A DNA stretch of 64,000 nt from Iris pallida (taxonomy: Eukaryota > Streptophyta > Magnoliopsida > Asparagales > Iridaceae), in NCBI GenBank assembly GCA_029216955.1, contig JANAVB010023996.1:19152534-19216533 (forward strand), read 5' to 3'. Below, piece by piece: positions 20,641 through 31,701 of the stretch. The notes under the pieces were generated by a model. The model saw only the letters and a list, made by a program, of their open reading frames with translations, was not told the origin of the DNA and did not search any database. The translations under genes were made by a program, and so were the position numbers. Each line of letters opens with the position of its first letter. The stretch's first letter is position 1.

Positions 20641-21848
20641 ATCTTGGTGAAGGAGATGTACAAGCTAGTACCGAGACAGCCACAGGATCAGAAGAGCCTC
20701 TGACAATCTACCTCCAAGCTCGTAAACCGGGCAGGTCTGCACCCCTTACCGCCACTCTGCGTAAGGACGCAATCAGCCTCTCGGCACAAGAAGAGCAGAT
20801 GATAATCCGGCTGCCAAGGTCTGGCCAAGTGTCAAGATCCACAACGGGGCCACTAACAATCAGACTGCCGAGAGTCGGCCAGCCCCAAACGGAGAAGCTC
20901 AATCCCTCCGACAAACCACTGACGATACCCCTTCCCAAGATGGGTCGTCACCCCGATGCAAGGTCTGACACTTCTAGCGAACCAGCCACTCCTCGCCCCA
21001 TATCGAGTACCAAACTGGGGGTTGCTAGTCTGCCAACAACTCCACGCTCAGCACCATCAACTAAACCGCTGACGATCAAGCTCCCCAGGTCATCCTCTCA
21101 GTCTTCAGTCACACAGGGAGTAGCCGAAGAGGAACCGGAGCTAGCCAAGTATGTAGCTGCCCACACTGATTTTCCCTCCGCAGATGATGTAATCCCCCTA
21201 GAAAAGATACTTTACTTCATCAATAAAGGGTTATCTTTGAACTACCTCGAGCTTAATAAGCTTTGTACAATGTACGCTATGGAATACGGTATAGGCACTC
21301 ACCTACATACACAGGTGACAAATGTCTACACCACAATCCAGCTTAATCCAGCCGAAGACGCTTACCGAATAATCGAGGGAGGGGACCATCCAATCATCTT
21401 CGGCCGGAAGGACGATCCACATCCCTTCACCATAGAAGAAGTCGACCTTGGATTAGATGCCGGGAGACTACCTCTGTATCTTTATAGCCTCCAATCTAAA
21501 TATCTCATGCAGAAACAGGGGTATGACCTGGAAACGACACTGGGTTTGAACTACGGTACTGGACGACGACTACCTTTGAAGCCTTCGGTCCCGGCTGGCA
21601 AACCACGGGACTACTATAGCAAGACTCGATGTGGATTAGGGTATGTAACACCGACGACAACCCCTGAAAGTTCAGATGAAGAATGCGACTGGCGTTCACA
21701 TTCGACCGGATCACCAACTTCCGACTCAGATACCAGCATCGGAGACGTATTCAGACAAGTCCTGTCAGTCAACATGGCATTCGCCGACGCTTATGAAGAA
21801 GATGAAGACATTCCGGAAATTCTCGAGCTAGAGCCGTGGGCCCAATAG
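20641..21848 (+). pseudogene. G2 protease-RT linker
   Basis: Continuous with the protease frame. It contains PLTIYLQAR, MIIRLPR, PLTIRLPR, PLTIPLPK and PLTIKLPR in a row, spaced by Ser/Pro-rich stretches, then the FINKGLSLNYLELNKL block, the G-patch-like LMQKQGYDLETTLGLNYGTG, and the acidic DAYEEDEDIPEILELEPWAQ. It ends at a TAG (21846) where G1 has a Gln codon. G3 has the same order with diverged repeats. The function of the linker is unknown. Confidence 0.75.
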
Positions 21849-23480
21849 CTAGATAAACAATGGGAAAAGCATTTCGAGCAAAGAGAACCTCCCACTGAGG
21901 ATGAGGTCATACAAGTTAATCTTGGTGATGAAGCCTCCCCGAAACCAATCTTCATCAGCCAGAGTCTGACAGATGAAGAGCGAGAATCGCTGCTCCAACT
22001 CGTCAAAGAGTATATCGATGTGTTCGCCTGGAGCTATAAAGATATGCTAGGATTGGGCCCCGAGATCGTACTCCACAAACTCAATATTCGTCCAGATGCA
22101 AAGCCTGTCAAGCAACAGCAACGACGGTTTTGCCCCGATGTCATGAATGCTATTGAAGCCGAGGTCAACAAACTGATAGCCAGCAGCTTCATTCGCGAAG
22201 AGCAGCATCCAGATTGGGTAGCCAATATCGTCCCAATTCTCAAGAAGAACGGGAAGATCCGAATATGCATTGACTTCCGAAATCTGAATGAGGCCTGCCC
22301 TAAAGATGAATTCCCTCTTCCTATCACAGATATCATGATCGACAACACCTGCGGCTTCGAACACATGTCCTTCATGGATGGCTTCTCAGGATACAACCAG
22401 ATCAAGATGTTCCCTGACGATGAGAAGCACACGTCATTCCGAACACCAATTGGTACATATTGCTACACCGTTATGCCTTTCGGTTTAAGGAATGCTAGTG
22501 CCACTTACCAGAGAGCTATGAGCATCATCTTTAGAGACCACTTGCACAAGATAGTGGAATGCTACGTCGACGACATTGCCGTTAAAAGCCGTTCGAAGGA
22601 AGATCATCTGCAAGATCTTAGGACAGTGTTCGACCTAATACGAGCACACAACTTAAAGATGAACCCTACGAAATCATTCTTGGGTGTCTCCAGCGGAAAA
22701 TTCTTGGGTTTCGTCATCACTTTTCAGGGCATTCATATCGACCCCGAGAAAACAAAGACAATCATGGAGATGTGTCCCCCGAGAAATCTCTGCGAACTCC
22801 GAGGCCTCCAAGGCAGGCTAGCTTACATCAGGAGATTCATCTCTAATCTCTCCGGACGATGTCAACCATTCACCCATCTCATGAAGAAGGGAGTCTCTTT
22901 CGTATGGGATGAGAAATGCCAGTGCGCTTTCGACAGCATCAAAGAATATTTGTCAAATCCCCCAGTCCTGGTAGCTCCTATTGCCGGGAAGCCATTCCTG
23001 CTCTATGTGCGAGCGATGGAACATTCTCTTGGCGCTCTATTGGCACAGAACAATGACGCGGGCCACGAACAAGCTATATACTACCTCAGTCGGAAGATGA
23101 TTGGGCCAGAATACCGATACACGACTGTAGAGAAGGAATGCCTTGCTCTCGTGTTTGCAATCCAGAAGACGCGACCCTACGTCACGGGACAAACCATCCA
23201 CGTGATATCGCGGATCAACCCCCTCAGGGTCCTCATGACCAAACCTGGGGCACTCAGCTCTCGCCTTGCTACCTGGGCGATATTACTATCACCATACCAC
23301 ATGATCTTCGTCCCACAAAATGCTGTTAAAGGCCAGACTCTGGCGGACTTTCTAGCAGCCCATCCAGGTTCGAAAATGACTAGGATATATGAAGAGATAC
23401 CGAACGAGGTCACCAGTTCAAATGCAGTCTCCCATGATGCCATCTGGCGAATGTTATTCGATGGCGCTTCGAGAACTTGA
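21849..23480 (+). pseudogene. G2 reverse transcriptase and RNase H
   Basis: Same frame as the linker. RT: RRFCPDVMNAIEAEVNKLI, ICIDFRNLNEACPKDEFPLP, FMDGFSGYNQI, YCYTVMPFGLRNASATYQR and the catalytic YVDD near 22563. RNase H of the Ty3 type follows (FLLYVRAMEHSLGALLAQ ... YYLSRKMIGPEYRYT ... ALVFAIQKTRPYVTG), ending at ADFLAAHPG. A TGA at 23478 stops the frame just inside the next domain. Copies RNA into DNA and removes the RNA strand in the particle. Confidence 0.93.
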
Positions 23481-24055
23481 CCCAAAGGCAACATCATCAC
23501 TGGAGTTGGAGTGGTGCTGATTTCTCCCTCCGGCTTAGTGATCAACCGGGCCTACTCACTCACAGAGCCCTGTTCAAATAATGTGGCCGAGTACAATGCC
23601 TTGGTCATTGGCCTCCAACTTGCAAAGGAGCTGGGGGTAGAGTATCTTGAAGCATACGGTGACTCACAGTTAATCGTCAATCAGATTCGGAGGTCGTACG
23701 AGGTCCGCCACGAAGACATGATCCCGTATCATCGAATAGCAATCGACATCATCTCGTCTCTGGGAGGATTCTTTATAGAACATGTGCCCAGACTCCAGAA
23801 CATTGAGGCTGATGCCCTAGCTGGTTTGGCCGCTTCCTTAGCTGTGCCAAATTATGCTCGTCATCGGGTCGACATAATAGGCCGTGAACTGGTCTGTCCT
23901 AAGGATAACGTTCAATGCATGAAAAGCTACTCTTCCCTTTCGGTCGACGAAGCACCAGACTGGAGACAGCCGTTCATCGACTTCGTAGTATACGACATCC
24001 TGCCAGAGAATCCTAAGGAAGCTACTTCTATCAGAAGACGTTCTCTCAGATTTTC
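23481..24055 (+). pseudogene. G2 second RNase H (archaeal type)
   Basis: A second RNase H fold lies between the first one and integrase, the hallmark of the Tat lineage. Motifs: FDGASR just before the TGA, GVGVVLISP, CSNNVAEYNALVIGL, EAYGDSQLIVNQI, and VPRLQNIEADALAGLA. The acidic residues D, E, D, D appear in place. An extra base near 24050 shifts the frame before integrase. Confidence 0.9.
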
Positions 24056-25216
24056 TACGATACGGAGACGAAAATGTTGTATCGCCGATCCTACGATGGG
24101 TTGCTGCTTCGGTGTCTATTAAATACAGAAGCCAAAGAAGCCATGCGCGAGGCCCATGATGGTGTCTGTGGAGCCCATCAACCTGGCCCGAAACTGCAGG
24201 ACCGCCTTCGTCGAATGGGCTATTACTGGCCCACGATGTTTGCAGACGCAATAGATTATGCACGAAAGTGCAAAGCCTGCCAAATCTACGTCGACTTCAT
24301 CCACCAGCCATCTGAATTCCTACATTCGACTGTAGCCTCCTGGCCATTCGAAGCATGGGGTATGGACATCGTCGGCCCTATCACCCCACCTTCGTCCAGA
24401 GGACACCGATTCATACTCGCAATCACCGATTACTTCTCCAAATGGGCGGAAGCCATCCCATTGGCAGAGGTGAAAACTTCAAACGTGATCAACTTCCTTA
24501 AGCATCATGTCATATACCGCTTTGGACTGCCCCGAAGGATCATTTACGACAATGGGCCACAGTTCGCAAGCCACGCATTTTATCGATTCTACGACAAGCA
24601 CCGAATTCAGAAGATTGCTTCGACACCCGACAACCCAGCAGCCAACGGGTTAGCAGAAGCATTCAACAAAACCATAATCAATCTACTCAAGAAATTTGTG
24701 TCCTCTAACAAGCGCGACTGGAACGAGAAGCTCGGCGAATGCTTATGGGCGTATCGTACCACAGTTCGAACAGCCATCGGGAATACACCATTTTCTCTGG
24801 TGTACGGGAGTGAAGCAGTTCTCCCATTAGAGACTCAGATCCCCTCACTCCGCGTCGCCCTCACACATCAGTTGACGACAGACGAAAACCACCATCGTCG
24901 ACTACAGGAAATGGAGGCCCTAGACGAGAAACGCCTGTTAGCTCAACAGCGAATCGAACTATATCAGGCCAGAATCTCCGGAGCTTTCAACAAGAAGGTC
25001 AAGGTCAGAACATTCCAAGTAGGCGATCTCGTTCTGGCGGTTCGGAGGCCGATGGTTATGACGCATAAAATTGTCGGTAAATTCCAACCAAAATGGGAAG
25101 GCCCGTTCATCATCGAAGCTGTCTTCTCCAACAGGGCCTACCGCCTCGCAAAACAAAATGGAGACTTGCTCATGTTGCCCATCAACGGCAAGTTCCTGAA
25201 AAAGTATTATGTCTGA
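24056..25216 (+). pseudogene. G2 integrase
   Basis: About 381 residues, open from 24074. The zinc-binding HHCC is in AHDGVCGAHQ ... CKACQ. The catalytic core has D (codon 24365, MDIVGP), D (24548, YDNGPQF) and E (24656, NGLAEAFNK), with 35 residues between the last two. The C-terminal part has VGDLVLAVRRP and PKWEGPFII, a GPY-type module, and ends GKFLKKYYV. I see no stop inside. The domain would insert the cDNA into nuclear DNA. Confidence 0.94.
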
Positions 25217-25660
25217 AACAAAATCCTCGAGACATCTCAGAGTGTCGAGTTATGTACCTCTCCGTACCACTGAACTTACATTCTGGTTCTATGCATAGTG
25301 TCATGTACCCGCTGGTACCTCTGAACTCATTCCCACATTCTACAATCGTTCGAGTCACGTGCCCGCTGGTACCTCTGAACTCATCCTCACATTTTCCAGA
25401 TCAACGAGTCACGTACCCGCTCATACCACTGAACTCACTCTCACCACTCCATAGATTCCCGAGTCATGTACCCTCTCGTGCCACTGAACTCACATCCACA
25501 ACATCCAAGATTATCGAGTCATGTGCCCGCTGGTACCACTGAACTCACACTTTCACAATATCGAGTCATGTACCCGACGGTGCCTCTGAACTTACATGCC
25601 GGTCACTCTTTCAGATAGTAAGTCATTTATGATCATACCTCTGAACTTTCTTCCTGGAAG
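25217..25660 (+). repeat. G2 minisatellite after integrase
   Basis: Eight imperfect copies of a unit of about 45-60 bp. Each contains GAGTCATGTACCCGCTGGTA and then CCTCTGAACT or CCACTGAACT; several can form the small stem GTACC/GGTAC. The unit looks related to the hairpin loop motif that follows. Tandem repeats in this position of Tat elements are known and can seed satellite DNA. Confidence 0.8.
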
Positions 25661-25730
25661 AGATCCCCCCTCATGATCCACTACCCGCACTTCCAGTGCA
25701 CAAAAAAAGGGTAAGCGATCCACAAATTCC

Positions 25731-25951
25731 CAAAACGGCCATGTCCTCATTACCTCTGAGTCGTTTCACTTCCGCCAAAAATAAATCACCCCTACATAAA
25801 ACTTCCATGTCCTCATTGCCTCTGAGTTGTTTTATGTACCCCCTCTTTATTGAGCCCACTCCTGCCATGTCCTCATTACCTCTGAGTGGGAAGGCTCCGT
25901 AGAAGAAACCTTCATACTTGCCATGTCCTCATTACCTCTGAGTAAGTATGT
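25731..25951 (+). repeat. G2 array of four constant-loop hairpins
   Basis: The motif ATGTCCTCATTACCTCTGAG occurs at 25741, 25807 (one change), 25867 and 25923. Arms around each differ but pair: AAACG/CGTTT (25733, 25762), TACATAAAAC/GTTTTATGTA (25793, 25829), CCCACTC/GAGTGGG (25855, 25884) and CATACTT/AAGTATG (25913, 25944). G3 and G4 have the same design with other arms. Confidence 0.85.
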
Positions 25952-25964
25952 CGGTTCCCTTTCA

Positions 25965-26360
25965 ACCTATTATCTGTACCCACAACCGGAGTATGACAAC
26001 GATAATAGGTCCACAAATATCCTCTGTTGACCACAAATGTCCTCTGTTGACCACAAATGTCCTCTAATGACAACAAATGTCCTTAGTCGACAACAGATGC
26101 TGTACTGGGTCTCCAGTACACGCCCATCCTTTCCTACCATGCCAGGGAGCCCAGTTGCTCCCTAGCATTCTCTCGAATACCAAAAACTTCTATAGCTGTC
26201 TTATCGCAAAGTTGTTCTAGGTATTCCTCTCCAAAACTTGTTACTCGTACCTAAAACTAAGGTACGCCCAGGGTAACAAGTCCACAAATAATCCCCCAGC
26301 AGGTCCAATTCCACAAATCCCACGAGTACAAGAAAGAGAAGATGAGTTGAAACATGCTCA
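25965..26360 (+). repeat. G2 further hairpins and a 20-bp tandem repeat
   Basis: No gene. Perfect inverted arms: ACCTATTATC (25965) with 26001, TGTACTGG (26101) with 26113, GGGAGC (26145) with 26157, GAATACC (26175) with 26220, CTTGTTAC (26237) with 26273 enclosing GTACCT/AGGTAC. A 20-bp unit CCACAAATGTCCTCTGTTGA is repeated about five times at 26011-26110. The rest is the 3' flank of the antisense gene. Confidence 0.75.
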
Positions 26361-26366
26361 TTTATT
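26361..26366 (-). terminator. Poly(A) signal of the G2 antisense gene
   Basis: AATAAA on the minus strand, about 92 bases past the stop codon at 26458. It fits a plant near-upstream polyadenylation element. Confidence 0.55.
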
Positions 26367-26457
26367 CAAAATTTAAAGTGCTACATCATTTGGGATCACA
26401 TCCCTTACAAAATGGAAAACAAAAGAAAAAAAATAGCAGAAGAAAACATAAAACTGA

Positions 26458-27989
26458 TCACTGCTCCGGAGTACATAACGCCGTGAGACGGTCCGTCAGC
26501 AAGGCAACCGACCGCTCAAACCTCTGTTTAGCTCGACGATACGCCTCTTGGGTCAGCGCCGCCGCGTCCTCCAGATGAGCGTGAGCTTGCCAATTGTCCT
26601 CAAATTTCTTGAAAGCCCGCTCCAGGTTAACAGAAGATCGGGAAACCTTCTCGGCCTCTCGAACGATTGACTCCTGTTCCGCATGAGCAGCCTTCAACTC
26701 CGACTCTAGGTAGGATAATTCCCTCTGAAGCGCAAGAATCCGCTCCTTCGTGTCAGCTATTCCACGAGAAGCAGCCTCTTCCCGAGCCCTACAAGCTTGA
26801 CTTCGATGACCCAGCCTGTCATACGAAGCGGAAAGCTCGTCAAGGTCCCCCTTCACAACTGGCCCGGCAGTGTCTCGAGCGAGCTTTATCCTATCCCGAG
26901 CGGCAATAAGGAAGCCCCGCTCCTGTTCAATCGCAGCAGGCAAGTCAGCTTGCCGTAACACCAGCAATCGGGTCACGAGCTGATCAGCCTCTGCCAACTT
27001 GGGCTCCAGGAGCGCAGCCAACCCCACCCCGCCAGAAAGAGTCTTCAAAGTTTCAATCTGGCCCCGAGCGCACCACAGGGACAGAGAAAAAGGGGTCCCC
27101 CGTTCTACGGCAGCATCTATGCCCCTTTTTAAATGGCGATAGAAGCTGTCGACTACATCCTGCGATACCTCGTCCAGAGCCTCCGAAGAAGCCGGCGTCA
27201 ACGGGAGTGTAGCTGGCAACACTGAAGAAGACGCAACAGAATCTGCCGCTCCTCCATGAGGGAAACAAACTCCGTACGGAAGGACGCCTGAACAGCGGCC
27301 AACTCCTCTTCAGCAGCCCGCAGAACTTGAATGCTCGGCAGGGCCGAGAAGTCAATCTCCGACGCCGTATAAGCAGCAGATGATGAGACGGAGATCATCG
27401 CTCCCGGAACAAGCTCCACTCCCATCTGCCCGGAGCTGGCAGGAGGCCCCTCGACATAAGTCGGTGAAGGAGAGGAAACGCTCCTTTCCCCCAGATCGCA
27501 GCAGGCCGAGCCTTCTCCAAGAACATCCGTTGTGGGAAGTAAAGGGTCAGGACCTGTAGGACCAAGACAACCATGAATCGATTTGACCCGGAGGATATGT
27601 TGATAGAGCAAATAAGCTCCCTCACTAGTCAATATTTGGCTTATCTTACCAGCAGAAGAGTGTGGAGGCTGGGGTTCGCCTACGGCTACCACAACCTCTC
27701 CACCACCGGCCTCCGAGTCGAATATAGTAGACTCCTCCGCACCGGCACCCTCGGGAGGGGATGCGACGAGATCGGCATCGCCTTGCTGAAAGTCAGCAAT
27801 CTCGGAGACAGGTCCGAGGAAACCTTCGTCACCCCGGACCGAGGCCTCAGCAACTTGGGAGTCCCCAGCCGCCGCTGAGAGAGCCCCCGTAGAAAGGACC
27901 GCGGCACACATGCCGCTAACCAAAGCAGCAAGTGCCGGATCAACTCTAGGGGCAGCAGACGATTCAGGAGAGCCTTGTTCGTCATATGC
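26458..27989 (-). pseudogene. G2 antisense gene, exon 3: acidic linker and coiled coil
   Basis: Begins after a TTTCTTTGTAG acceptor at 27990, in frame with exon 2. The first part (to 27198) is Ala/Ser/Glu-rich with no known domain. A one-base frame change near 27220 links it to 27222-26458, about 255 residues of strongly helical sequence with heptad-like patterning (LQRELSYLESELKAAHAEQE, VNLERAFKKFEDNWQAHAHL). A coiled coil for self-association is the likely role. G4 has a similar coiled-coil remnant at 50663-51040, so the feature is old. The frame change could be a mutation or a missed small intron. Confidence 0.7.
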
Positions 27990-28068
27990 CTACAAAGAAA
28001 AACTGATTAGGTTATATCGCCAAGAAAAAGAAAGCCACAACAAGGAGATAGCTCCAATATAGTCTTAC

Positions 28069-30535
28069 CTCCGGAGCACTGTCAGCATCCTCACCCCTTT
28101 CCGTAATAAGTAGCCTATGAGGTCTGACCGCAGCTCTCTTTACGGAAAAGGCTACTCCTCCGTCAATAGACTCATGCCTGCCCCGCTTACGCGAGGGACC
28201 AGGCACGGTAGGCGGTGGTTCTACCCTCACCACCTCTGATACAGGTGGCAACTGATCTACCACCTCATCTAATACGACCGACGGTTGATCCGTCATCATC
28301 TCATCTGCCATGATGGGCGGTTGATACGCCGCTGCTCTGCTACCAGAAGAGAGATAGTCCTCGTCATTCCGTTCGTTGCTTCCCTCAACTGTGTCAAAGG
28401 ACTCGAAATCGGGCACGGGAACCCTATTCGCCCCTTTCTTCTTTGCCTTCAACACCGTAGCCTTCTCCGCCAAACGAGTGCCCACGATGAAGCTAGTCCT
28501 CGGGTCAAAATCAACAGGAGGCTGGTTTACCGTAACATGGTATAAGGCCGCCATATGCAAGATTTCTTCCAGCACGTTTGCTGCAGGAACTGAGAAACTA
28601 GTTCGAGTATGATAAGTGTCATAGTAGCTCCATGCCCTAATCCCATCAAGGATGCTACCCTCAAATCCCAGGCTGGAACTGGGATGCCCAAGGAATAGTT
28701 GACTGTACCAAAATTGATGGGCAAACCTACTGGGCAAGTAGGGCTCCAGGAACACAGTATTGCGGTTGCGATAAACTAAATACGCCGGGCGAATGTTACG
28801 CAACCCGAAACGCATCTTCTCAGGTAAGAAATGAGGAGATCCAACGCCATCAACATGGACACTCCTCACTTCCTGGTTGGTGAAACGGGGAACGGACACG
28901 AAGAAATCATATCCGTTCACCCTCGCCAGCATCCTCCGACACGCCGGCATGGTACTATATTCCCAAGGCTGATAGCGATGTCTGAAAAGAAAAACGTCGT
29001 CGTCCGTAACGCCGTCTCCCGTCCCAGGCCTCATCAAAGATCGATAATGCAACAACAGCCACCCCAGCAGGTAATAATAAGGCAGCTCTATACGTTCAAA
29101 GTCTGTCACCACGTCACGAGCAATGACCTTGGACGAGAAGGCGCAGAGACCGTGATAAATGCTGCACACCATAGCGGAAAGGAGAGCCATCCTGACCCCA
29201 AAGGCCAACTTCACGGCGGAAAGAATAAAGTGACGGCCGATCCTCTCGATGGAACCTGCCCCTCCTGAAACTACACAATTGCGCAGCCACACCATCAAAA
29301 AGCCTGCCAAGAGTGCCTTCTCTGACAGCCGCCGAGTACTATAATAAAAATAGTTGAAGGAGTCAATCTGGCTCCCAAACTTATCATCCTTAGACTTCGA
29401 CCTCCTAGCAGTCGACACCAAGCCTTCTACTTCCCTAGGAGTCTGACGACCTCGGGAAGTAACTCGGCCAGCAGCACTGAATTTAAAAAGATAAGAGACT
29501 CAAGAGTTGGTATGGGGAGTGTCCCCTTCCGAGCTATCATTTTTCTTGATAGCCGTTTGGTGACAGGTACAATGGTGATATAACAGTTCTTGGTACACAG
29601 CGACGAAGCCTGGGAATCGTCGATCTAGATCCTGGAACTCCTCGTTCGTTGGATTGTACGCTTCGAAGGGCTCGTCTCCCTAGGGAAGCTTGGAGACAGC
29701 ATACATCTCATGGAGAGCGAGCCCCAACTCCCCTACAGGTGTGAAGAAAGTTCCTGTCCGATGATTATACATCTCCAGAAGGGCCATGAATAACGGCCTA
29801 TTAATGGGCAATCCGTGGCTGGTGCCCCGGATAGCATCATAAAGATTGACTTCTCGCAAAAATGCCTCGAAGTTCTGCAGGATCCACGAGGTCAGGTTAG
29901 CCCACGGGGGAATAGGGTGTAACCAGCTCGTAGTGCCAATCTGCCAACAGGATAGGACCCTTTTCGAGTAAGCTGGCTCAGAAAAGTATCAGCCTGAGAA
30001 AATAAGAAGTTAGGACCGGGTATGTTGATAAAGGTACCTCGAGCTAACCCCATCACAGATCGACTGGCCGGATCTTTGATCGCGCGTACTGACCCAGTAG
30101 TTTTATTGTAACGGATGTTACCCACAAACATCCCCGGTCTGGTTGGAGTGAGGGAGTCTGTCATCTGCCTGTCCAAAAAGATCATGTTGAACCACGCAAA
30201 AGGGAGATGACGCTCCATAATGGGGGTATGAATCGGTATCCCGTCCAGATTAAAATCCCAACTCTCAGAGATATCCAGCACTCGGGAGTTTTTTATGATC
30301 AATGCATCCCCAAAGAGGAAGACCGGCCTTAGATACTTCCCATTTGGCTCCACGGAGCTCATCATGTCACTAAGGAATTGGAAAGATTGAACCCTGATAA
30401 CATTCAGTCGCTCCAAAGGCTCATTAACAAGGAGCTGCTCTGACACTTGACGAACTAAATCGTCCCATCGCACATCTGAGGCAAGTTGATTCGAGCCAAC
30501 CAAAAGTTTCCCCGCAGGATTTACTGGCAGATTTA
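28069..30535 (-). pseudogene. G2 antisense gene, exon 2: plant mobile domain
   Basis: The exon starts after a pyrimidine-rich acceptor (TTCTTCAG, ending at 30536) and runs to a CCGGAG/GTAAGA donor at 28069/28068; the 79-base intron 28068-27990 keeps the frame. The PMD-like part starts around 29910 with GLPINRPLFMALLEMYNHRT, FFTPVGELGLALHEMYAV, and continues with FLMVWLRNCVVS, VKLAFGVRMALLSAMVCSIY and a WLLLHY block, as in the aminotransferase-like plant mobile domain. An acidic, proline-rich tail ends the exon. Breaks: a frame change near 29915, TAG near 29680 and TGA near 29500, the last next to a possible acceptor at 29477. PMD proteins MAIN and MAIL1 act in transposon silencing; a role of this copy is unknown. 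Confidence 0.7.
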
Positions 30536-31111
30536 CTGAAGAAGAGACGAAAGAAATAAGAATAGAGGATAGTCAAAACAAGAAACATTTGAAAGATCAT
30601 TCGAGTTTATACGGCTCGGGTAGTCACAGCCTCAAGCGGCTCAGAATCATATGAGTCCATGCGGTTCGGTTCATCACAGCCTTACGCGGATCCGAGTCCG
30701 ATGAGTCCATACAAATCAAGTTCAGATGAGCTTATGAAGCTTCTGCGATTTGGGTTCAGAAGGGCCTATGCGGTTAAAGGTTCACATGGACTCAACAGGC
30801 AAAACATAGGCACTGATGCGGCTCAGATTCAGGTAAGACTATACGGTTCAAAGTCCACGCAGACTCATGCGGCCCTGAACAGACAGACTCATGCGGCTAC
30901 AAGCAGATGAGCTTATACGGTTCAAAAGTGAACTACGCTCATGCGGCCCAAACCGAAAATATATATGCGGTTCAGATCGAGTATGACAAGCCCATGCGGC
31001 CTCCAAGGCGAAGTGCTTAAGCGGTCATATCGACGAACCTTGTACATGCGGCTTGTGCATAAATTATGCAGTAGAGCCATGGCAGTTAGGGTTCTAAAGC
31101 AATGCCCTTAC
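30536..31111 (-). other. Intron 1 of the G2 antisense gene, filled by the ATGCGG array
   Basis: GTAAGG donor at 31111 and TTCTTCAG acceptor at 30536, 576 bases. Joined across it, the frame stays open. Inside, motif copies or decayed copies start at 30609, 30634, 30659, 30684, 30709, 30734, 30768, 30816, 30841, 30867, 30891, 30915, 30941, 30965, 30994, 31019 and 31046 on the plus strand, mostly 24-26 bp apart. Confidence 0.75.
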
Positions 31112-31253
31112 CAGCGATAGGCGGATGAACGTCGGGATGAACAGAGTGAACAGCGGCCGGCGGAGGAGTGGCCACGTTCGTCGCCACAGTCGCCGCAGAA
31201 GCGACCGCCTTGCCCTTTGCAGCCTTCGACGCAGCAGCCTTCTTGGGAGCCAT
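31112..31253 (-). CDS. G2 antisense gene, exon 1
   Basis: Forty-seven codons from the ATG at 31253 plus one base that completes a Val codon in exon 2. The product starts MAPKKAAASKAAKGKAVASA, a basic Ala/Lys-rich tail that looks like a nuclear localisation or DNA-contact segment, then a Pro/Val/His part. I chose this ATG because it is the first after the TATA box at 31321-31330 with a consensus-like context; an upstream in-frame ATG at 31298 would add 15 residues and lie only about 25 bases from the TATA box. Confidence 0.7.
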
Positions 31254-31320
31254 AGGTGCTTGGGAGAGAAATGAGTTAGAAAGATCGAAGAGAGCCAAGG
31301 AGATTCCTTAGAATAAAATT

Positions 31321-31330
31321 CCTATTTATA
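31321..31330 (-). promoter_or_regulatory. TATA box of the G2 antisense gene
   Basis: TATAAATAGG on the minus strand, 68 bases before the ATG of exon 1. Four ATGCGG motifs lie upstream of it at 31530-31610. Confidence 0.75.
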
Positions 31331-31529
31331 GACAAAGAAGGAACGCCTCGATCCGCGTGCAATATGATGACCAACTCTTCGGTCATCGAGGCAAAACGGC
31401 TGAATAATAGCCTGACTCTTGGGATCCTGGCCCAAGAAAGCGGCTCTTAATATCTGCAGCAAATCAAGAGCATTAAATGCAGAAGTTTCACAGAAGATTT
31501 GCACACATGGCAGAAAGACGTGGCAAGAA

Positions 31530-31640
31530 GCTCATGCGGCCAAAACAGCCCATGCGGCTCAGAGAGTTATGCGGTCGAGATAATCATGCAGCTGGTCAAA
31601 CCCATGCGGCTAGGACAGAATACATCCATGTGGTCTGGCA
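31530..31640. repeat. ATGCGG motifs upstream of the antisense promoter
   Basis: ATGCGG at about 31534, 31553, 31568 and 31604, with decayed forms ATGCAG and ATGTGG near 31587 and 31628. They stand between the antisense TATA box and the 3' LTR, as in the LTR where the array precedes the sense TATA box. Confidence 0.7.
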
Positions 31641-31690
31641 TAATCATGCTTCTTATTCAAAGTATTTTAATTTTGCAAATTGAAAACTTT

Positions 31691-31701
31691 GAAGGGTGTC
31701 T
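31691..31701 (+). other. G2 polypurine tract
   Basis: GAAGGGTGTCT directly before the 3' LTR. G3 has GAAGGGGGTCT at the same place. Confidence 0.7.
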
